NCBI GenBank assembly: GCA_016873615.1
Contig: VGWX01000019.1
Coordinates: 1 to 35,726 of the forward strand
Length of the DNA: 35,726 bases
Source of the DNA: Nitrospira sp.
Lineage (GTDB): Bacteria; Nitrospirota; Thermodesulfovibrionia; Thermodesulfovibrionales; SM23-35
Reading direction: 5' to 3'
The position numbers were made by a program, and so were the translations under genes. Below, one piece after another: positions 31,184 to 35,726 of this stretch. How positions within the stretch are numbered: position 1 is the first letter of the stretch; each line of letters begins with the position of its first letter. The notes under the pieces are model-generated. The model did not search any database. It worked only from the letters and a program-made list of their open reading frames with translations, and was not told where the DNA came from.

Positions 31184-32347
31184 ATGCATGCTTCAGAAAC
31201 AGGCGGATCTTTTACAAGAGAAGCTATAGAGAAGTTTTATGGAACACCATTCACTGAAGGAAACAGAGTCACTCTTCTATGGAAAGAGAAAGAATCATTC
31301 TACACAATATTTGAATCAATAGAGAACGCAAAGGAACTCGTATGCCTGGAGTTCTACATTTTCCGCAACGATGAAACAGGAAATGAGCTGTCGGATATAT
31401 TAAAGAGAAAAGCAACAGAAGGCGTAAATATCTATATCCTCTATGACCATTTCGGCTCATTCGGCACGCCAATAAAATTCTGGAAAAGTCTGAAACAGGC
31501 AGGGGTTCATATTAGGGCGTCGCGTCCATTTAAATGGACAGACCCGCTCCATTATGTTTATCGGGATCATAAAAAGCTTATTATCGTTGACGGGGTATTG
31601 GCTTTCACCGGCGGACTTAATATTGCAAATGAATACAGGGGATACCACAGGATTAAGAGAATCAAAGGATGGAGGGATACAGGCATATTTCTTAGAGGAC
31701 CCATAGCGAAAACACTTTTCGGGATATTTACAAAAAGCTGGGAGATATGGAAAGGCACGCCGATTCAGCACAATATTAATCTGCAGCCATCCTCAGACGG
31801 CATTCCTGTAATTCCCATATTTGCAAGCTCCTCCAGAGGCAGAAGGAAAATGAGGAAGCTGCTCTACTACAGCATAGCCCGGGCTCAGAAATGCATCTAT
31901 CTGACAACAGCCTATTTTACTCCGAGCAGGCGGATGATCAATATCCTTGAAGAAGCGGTATCCAGGGGGGTAAACGTAAAGCTGCTTTTACCGGGCAGGT
32001 CAGATGTAACAGCAGCGCATTACGCAGGCAGGGCTTCTTTTACAAAGCTCCTTAAGGCCGGCGTTGAGATATATAATTACCAGGGAGAAATACTGCATGC
32101 GAAGACCTCTGTTTTTGACGGGATATGGAGTGTGATCGGTTCAGCGAACCTCGATTTTCAGTCTCTCAGGAGAAATGACGAGGGTAATGTAGGCATAATG
32201 GATGAAAATTTCGGAATGCAGATGATAGAGATTTTTAATGAGGATTTAAGGCAGTCGGAACAGATAATTCTTGATACATGGGTCAAACGGCCCTTCTGGG
32301 AGAAGGCTAAGGAACAGTTCTTTGCATTGTTCAGGAGGAGGCTGTAG
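31184..32347 (+). CDS. Cardiolipin synthase-like phospholipase D family protein
   Basis: 387 residues with two HKD motifs: HKKLIIVD-G...GGLNIANEYRG (H129, K131, D136) and LHAKTSVFDGIWSVIGSANLDFQSLRRNDEGNV in the C-terminal half. The layout, and the lack of an N-terminal membrane pair, resemble ClsB. Such enzymes join two phosphatidylglycerols, or PG with PE, into cardiolipin. The C-terminus is basic and could bind the membrane. The downstream spacer holds structured element copy 2. Confidence 0.9.
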   Translation: MHASETGGSFTREAIEKFYGTPFTEGNRVTLLWKEKESFYTIFESIENAKELVCLEFYIFRNDETGNELSDILKRKATEGVNIYILYDHFGSFGTPIKFWKSLKQAGVHIRASRPFKWTDPLHYVYRDHKKLIIVDGVLAFTGGLNIANEYRGYHRIKRIKGWRDTGIFLRGPIAKTLFGIFTKSWEIWKGTPIQHNINLQPSSDGIPVIPIFASSSRGRRKMRKLLYYSIARAQKCIYLTTAYFTPSRRMINILEEAVSRGVNVKLLLPGRSDVTAAHYAGRASFTKLLKAGVEIYNYQGEILHAKTSVFDGIWSVIGSANLDFQSLRRNDEGNVGIMDENFGMQMIEIFNEDLRQSEQIILDTWVKRPFWEKAKEQFFALFRRRL

Positions 32348-32369
32348 AGCAGATTGCTCTGACGGCAGA

Positions 32370-32483
32370 GGATGGAGTATTGTAGCTCATTCTCGGTCGT
32401 TCCTCCCTGCGAGGCTTTTGTGTCTTTATTTTCAAATGCTTTACTTGACTATCGACAAAAGAATCCGCTCTAATACTCCATCC
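32370..32483. other. Structured intergenic element, copy 2 (possible RNA)
   Basis: The outer stem GGATGGAGTATT/AATACTCCATCC (32370-32381 with 32472-32483) is 12 perfect pairs. The internal core TCATTCTCGGTCGTTCC...CGAGG starts at 32387, an inner stem CTTTTGT-GTC/GACAAAAG follows, and AATCCGCTC is at 32462-32470. The total length (114 nt) nearly equals copy 1 (112 nt). The stems differ in sequence from copy 1 but pair in both. Confidence 0.6.
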
Positions 32484-32543
32484 GCTGCTGTTGTTATAAT
32501 TTCATGAATTATATGGTTAAAATAGTCACTCAGGAGGTTCATA

Positions 32544-33614
32544 ATGATGACAAACCACTCAATGGATTTTTTCGTGCAGCTGCACCTTACAGAAAGGTGT
32601 AATCTGAAATGCAAACATTGTTATCAGACAGGGAGGAAAGTTTATGAATTGTCATTTGCCGAGGTTGCAGGTCTTATAAAGGAGACTGTAGAAACTCTGA
32701 AAGAATGGAGAAAATTATATGACATGGAATATTCTCCAAGTTTCAATGTGACCGGCGGAGAACCCTTTTTGCGGAATGATATTTTTGATATTCTCGCTGA
32801 AATAGGATACAGGGGTTTTGATATATACCTGCTGACAAACGGAATCCTTGTAAATAAAAAGAAGGCGGAGGCACTGTTCAATCTCGGTGTGAAGGGAGTG
32901 CAGGTGAGCATAGAAGGCCCTGAAAATATTCATGATTCAATACGGGGGAAAGGCAGTTTTTCAGGTTCTGTAAAGGGCATTAAAAATCTTCTTGACGCCG
33001 GGTTGAGGGTTACATTAAATACTACACTTTCATCAGTGAATGCGGATCATTTAATGGATATAATCGGGATATCTTCACGTCTTGGCGTCCGGCGCATCGG
33101 TTTTTCACGTCTTGTCCCATCAGGAAGGGGCAAAACAATGCTGAAAGATGCGCTGGATACAGAGAGGGTGAAAGATCTCTATGAAAAGATCTTTTTTATG
33201 GATACCGGCGAACTCGAAATTGTTACAGGAGACCCTGTTGCAACCCAATCGAAAATAGAAGATGTCCATGCAGATAAAGGAAAAATCCCGTTGGGAGGCT
33301 GTGCAGCAGGAGTATCAGGTCTGACAGTTATGCCGGATGGTACGATCACACCTTGCAGAAGATTGCCCATTCCAATAGGTAATATTAGAATAGATTCATT
33401 AAGAGAGGTCTGGGCTGGTTCAGATGTTCTGGAAGCCTTACGGGACAGAAGCAGATATAAGGGCAAATGCAGGAGATGTAAAAGATGGGCAGACTGCCGT
33501 GGCTGCAGGGCCATATCATATGCTTTCTCAAGGGCAAAAGGAAAAAGTGATTTCCTTGCCGAAGACCCTCAGTGTTTCATATCTCCTAACCCAAATAATG
33601 CAATTAACCACTGA
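32544..33614 (+). CDS. Radical SAM/SPASM domain protein
   Basis: 356 residues. The radical SAM motif is CNLKCKHC (C19, C23, C26), followed by NVTGGEPFLR (SAM-binding GGE) and LLTNG. A C-terminal SPASM region has CAAGVSGLTVMPDGTITPC, then CRRCKRWADCRGC and a last Cys near PQC, enough for auxiliary 4Fe-4S clusters. Relatives modify peptides (PqqE, AlbA, anSME) or haem precursors (NirJ/AhbC/D). I cannot tell which, and no precursor peptide or haem gene is next to it. The ATG pair follows AGGAGG. A strong hairpin lies after the stop. Confidence 0.9.
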   Translation: MMTNHSMDFFVQLHLTERCNLKCKHCYQTGRKVYELSFAEVAGLIKETVETLKEWRKLYDMEYSPSFNVTGGEPFLRNDIFDILAEIGYRGFDIYLLTNGILVNKKKAEALFNLGVKGVQVSIEGPENIHDSIRGKGSFSGSVKGIKNLLDAGLRVTLNTTLSSVNADHLMDIIGISSRLGVRRIGFSRLVPSGRGKTMLKDALDTERVKDLYEKIFFMDTGELEIVTGDPVATQSKIEDVHADKGKIPLGGCAAGVSGLTVMPDGTITPCRRLPIPIGNIRIDSLREVWAGSDVLEALRDRSRYKGKCRRCKRWADCRGCRAISYAFSRAKGKSDFLAEDPQCFISPNPNNAINH

Positions 33615-33617
33615 GTC

Positions 33618-33665
33618 CGAATAAGCATAATTCCGCAACTAATCCAGCGGAATGATGCTTGTTCG
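33618..33665. terminator. Long hairpin between convergent genes
   Basis: CGAATAAGCATAATTCCGC and GCGGAATGATGCTTGTTCG pair along about 19 positions with two or three mismatches and a 10-nt loop. It lies between the stop of the radical SAM gene and the stop of the convergent glycosyltransferase gene. There is no clear U-tract, so intrinsic termination is only likely; it may protect both 3' ends. Confidence 0.55.
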
Positions 33666-33691
33666 TATAAAACGATGTAGATGAGAATATT

Positions 33692-34798
33692 TTATTTTAA
33701 AACGCATTTCATTATCTCGTCAAAAATTAGTTTTGAAGCCTCTGGTTTCGCAAATTTTCTGATCTGTTTTTGCATCACCTTGAGATTTTGTTCGTTAGTT
33801 ATCGTGTTGATGATTGCCTCAGGGAGCTTTTTAGCAATGTCATGCGGTTCAATGATAATGCAGGCGCCTTTTTGAGAGTAAGCCCTGGCATTATACATAT
33901 GATGGTTCTCTGTCACGGTCGACGACGGCAGGATTATTGATGGCACGCCTGATACGGATAGCTCTGCAAGGGTTACAGCTCCGCCTGCTGAGACTGCGAG
34001 GTCTGCAATTGCATATGCCTGTTCCATCTGCTCAATAAAGGGGAGCACCCTGAAATGATGAAGGTTTTTGTTTTTCAATCTGTCAGAAACGTATGCAAAA
34101 TCGCGTTCTCCGGTCTGCCAGAGGAGTTGAATGTTATTCCCGGCAAAAAGGGAAACATTATCGAGTATTACCCGGTTTAATGCGCCTGAATCAGAACTTC
34201 CTCCTGTGACAAGGCATGTGCGCAGGTTAGGGCTGAGGCCAAAGAACCTGTAGGCACTATCTCTGTCAACAGAGGGATATATTATGGAATTTCTTATTGG
34301 CGTACCGGTGAGCACCAGTTTTTCTTTCGGAAAATGCATAGCTGTCTCGCTGAAAGATATGCATATTTTATCAGCCTTATTTTTGAGAAACGTATTGGTT
34401 TTGCCGGGATATACATTCGGTTCTATGATTATGGTTGGAATCTTCTTTAGTGCAGCAGCATATACGAACGGACCGCTGGGGTATGCGCCTAAACCTACGA
34501 CTACATCAGGCCGGTGTTGCTGCAGAATTTTCATGGATTGTATTAAACTCAGACCAAAATAAAAGGGTAGCATTAAATTTTTGTATCTGTTTTTTCTCTC
34601 AACAGGGACGATGGTGAGAGAATATTTTAGAATATCGGCAGGAAGCACCCTTTCCATCTGTACCCTGCCGTTAACTCCGACAAAAACGATTTTACTCTGG
34701 CGTGTGTGTTCTTTAATGCACTCGATGAGTGCAACAGCAAGGTTCAGATGCCCATAAGTTTCTCCGCTGCTTAAAATTACATTCAGATTGTCTGTCAT
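33692..34798 (-). CDS. GT28 glycosyltransferase, divergent MurG-like (possibly Alg14/13-like role)
   Basis: 368 residues with a MurG layout: SSGETYGHLNLAVAL in place of the GGTGGHIFPAL loop (the His is kept), GLGAYPSGPFVYAAALKKIPTII, EPNVYPGKTN in place of EQNAVPGLTN, GGSSDSGALNRVI, LWQTGERD, and SAGGAVTLAELSVSGVPSIILP with ENHHMYNA. MurG adds GlcNAc to lipid I; related Alg14/Alg13 add GlcNAc to a polyprenyl-PP-sugar. No mur genes are nearby. Its start overlaps the pglB stop by 4 nt, which suggests a part in building the lipid-linked glycan. The start codon and first bases belong to a repeat element (34794-34885). Confidence 0.8.
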   Translation of the reverse strand: MTDNLNVILSSGETYGHLNLAVALIECIKEHTRQSKIVFVGVNGRVQMERVLPADILKYSLTIVPVERKNRYKNLMLPFYFGLSLIQSMKILQQHRPDVVVGLGAYPSGPFVYAAALKKIPTIIIEPNVYPGKTNTFLKNKADKICISFSETAMHFPKEKLVLTGTPIRNSIIYPSVDRDSAYRFFGLSPNLRTCLVTGGSSDSGALNRVILDNVSLFAGNNIQLLWQTGERDFAYVSDRLKNKNLHHFRVLPFIEQMEQAYAIADLAVSAGGAVTLAELSVSGVPSIILPSSTVTENHHMYNARAYSQKGACIIIEPHDIAKKLPEAIINTITNEQNLKVMQKQIRKFAKPEASKLIFDEIMKCVLK

Positions 34799-34885
34799 TG
34801 CGGTTTGTCCGCAATCCTTTTGGTTTTTTCAGAAAGATTCTCGCCTCGGCGAGTCGCCTGAGGTGACCCGACAAGCGGGAATAAC
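34794..34885. repeat. GTCATT two-hairpin repeat inside the pglB 3' end
   Basis: The left arm is GTCATT-GCGG-TTTGT-CCGC-AATCC and the right arm GATTC...CCCG-ACAAG-CGGG-AATAAC, with an extra CTCGCCTCGGCGAG-like hairpin between. It has the same architecture and loops as 25520-25580. The CAT of GTCATT is the start codon (minus strand) of the glycosyltransferase, and the rest encodes the C-terminal tail of PglB. Confidence 0.7.
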
Positions 34886-35726
34886 ATTAATGAAGATTCA
34901 CTTGCAGTCATATTAGTTTGTTTCAAGGCATATTTGGAAAGAGGATTTAATCTGTAAGTCCTGATAAACGGGAAGCGGTCTATCACCAGTTTGAAATATG
35001 GTTCAAATGTTTCCGGCTCCCGAATGAGCATCTGTACCATCAATGAGTTATATACGCTTTCATCCATTAAATACATTGAGTCGATTACTGCATTTCTGAT
35101 AACAAAGACCCCTTTTTTGTTTTCAGGCCATGCATAGTGTTTTCTGCCATGTTCTGAAAGCAGATCCGCAGCACTTACTTTAAACGGCTTTTCGTCTTCA
35201 TATAATATGCCTTTCTGCATATCAAATTTTATCTTCCCTTTTGTCCTGATGATCTGTCCCGGTGTTGAGGCTCCTGCGCTAAAATCCCATGTGCCAAAAA
35301 TGCTTATTTCCCGCGCAATTTCAAGGTTATCCCATGACACTATCAAATACTGACCGGAGAAGTCCTGCCGGATTGCCGGAGGCTGAGATTTTAGATCCTG
35401 CATTAAGTCCTGTGCGCTTTTGGGATCCTTTTTATTCAATAGTTTTGTAAACGGATTACGATACAGCGGCACAATGGCATTATGTCCTTTCTGAATCAGG
35501 CCGAGAGCCTTTTGCTGACTGGCAGTGAATGCAATCAACCGGTAGGCATGGAGCGGTGAAGGAGTGAAATGTACATGTGCAAGAGGCACGGTATATTCGC
35601 CGGTATTCCTGCTGCCATCTGCAAAGGTCATGCGTTCTGTAAAATACTGGGCAGCATAACCCCAGTCCCACCAGATCCATATCTGGTCATCAGGAGAGGA
35701 CATTGAACGTAATTCCTTAAGAGTTT
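34795..35726 (-). CDS. pglB: PglB/STT3-type oligosaccharyltransferase, C-terminal part (5' end beyond window)
   Basis: About 310 residues are visible and the frame is open through the right edge (KELRS precedes the ATG at 35703, which is internal). The motif WWDWGY near the visible start corresponds to the catalytic WWDYG of STT3/PglB, followed by QYFTERMTFADGSR. The periplasmic domain ends FVIRNAVIDSMYLMDESVYNSLMVQM, aligning well with the end of Campylobacter jejuni PglB. The enzyme moves a lipid-linked oligosaccharide to Asn in the periplasm. The membrane part is outside the window. Y-to-W in the motif is notable. The last roughly 30 residues (about VGSPQATRRGENLSEKTKR) are encoded by a repeat element. 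Confidence 0.85.
   Translation of the reverse strand, partial: TLKELRSMSSPDDQIWIWWDWGYAAQYFTERMTFADGSRNTGEYTVPLAHVHFTPSPLHAYRLIAFTASQQKALGLIQKGHNAIVPLYRNPFTKLLNKKDPKSAQDLMQDLKSQPPAIRQDFSGQYLIVSWDNLEIAREISIFGTWDFSAGASTPGQIIRTKGKIKFDMQKGILYEDEKPFKVSAADLLSEHGRKHYAWPENKKGVFVIRNAVIDSMYLMDESVYNSLMVQMLIREPETFEPYFKLVIDRFPFIRTYRLNPLSKYALKQTNMTASESSLMLFPLVGSPQATRRGENLSEKTKRIADKPQ

Overview
The window looks like a chromosomal stretch of an anaerobic, outer-membrane-bearing bacterium, most plausibly Nitrospirota (Thermodesulfovibrio-like) or a nearby deep lineage. LptD implies an LPS-type outer membrane. A class II (B12-dependent) ribonucleotide reductase, radical SAM enzymes, FmdE, a CooT-type nickel protein, a desulforedoxin-like knuckle and NifU/NifS point to an anaerobic metal-rich metabolism. 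The lineage is inferred from gene style; no rRNA or species marker is present.

Layout. (1) 1-724: a fragment of an open frame at the edge and a divergent APS-kinase-like P-loop gene. (2) 711-8046, minus strand: a tightly coupled operon trpB-trpA-(GAF/HD-GYP)-accD-folC-lptD; four junctions are ATGA overlaps. (3) 8130-10489: DUF3842 and cooT, a desulforedoxin/histone-H1-like small protein, a YkgJ-type cysteine-cluster protein and a helical protein of unknown function. (4) 10503-18442: a soluble PAS/HAMP hybrid histidine kinase, fmdE, argB, mtgA, acpS, an IHF/HU gene with a consensus promoter, a MerR regulator, tRNA-Pro(GGG), a PilZ protein and an orphan histidine kinase. (5) 18536-21354: an accessory island with a type II restriction-modification pair (MvaI/BcnI-like nuclease, SPPY-type methylase), an unknown ORF and decayed gene remnants. 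(6) 21355-23868: nrdJ preceded by an unlisted 55-residue cysteine-rich ORF behind a promoter carrying two NrdR-type boxes. (7) 23948-26612: the AmmeMemoRadiSam set (exported MEMO-AMMECR1 fusion and radical SAM enzyme), with an orphan Tat leader between them. (8) 26670-28815: a perfect CIRCE (HrcA) operator upstream of nifU-nifS. (9) 28802-33614: zinc phospholipase C-like lipoprotein/secreted protein, leucyl aminopeptidase, cardiolipin synthase-like PLD enzyme and a SPASM radical SAM protein. (10) 33692-35726: a MurG/Alg14-type glycosyltransferase overlapping the 3' part of a PglB/STT3 oligosaccharyltransferase that runs off the right edge.

Two themes cut across the window. Several genes have -10 boxes ending about 5-8 nt before the start codon and no Shine-Dalgarno sequence, which predicts leaderless mRNAs. 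Several families of short inverted-repeat elements are scattered through it: GTCATT-type repeats (one is embedded in the pglB 3' end and over the next gene's start codon), TTCCTCG hairpins, and a pair of ~112-nt structured elements that share a core but have different, internally complementary stems. The best candidates for undescribed biology are the NrdR-controlled Cys-rich small protein, the pglB/GT28 pair, the CIRCE-nifUS link and the structured element pair.
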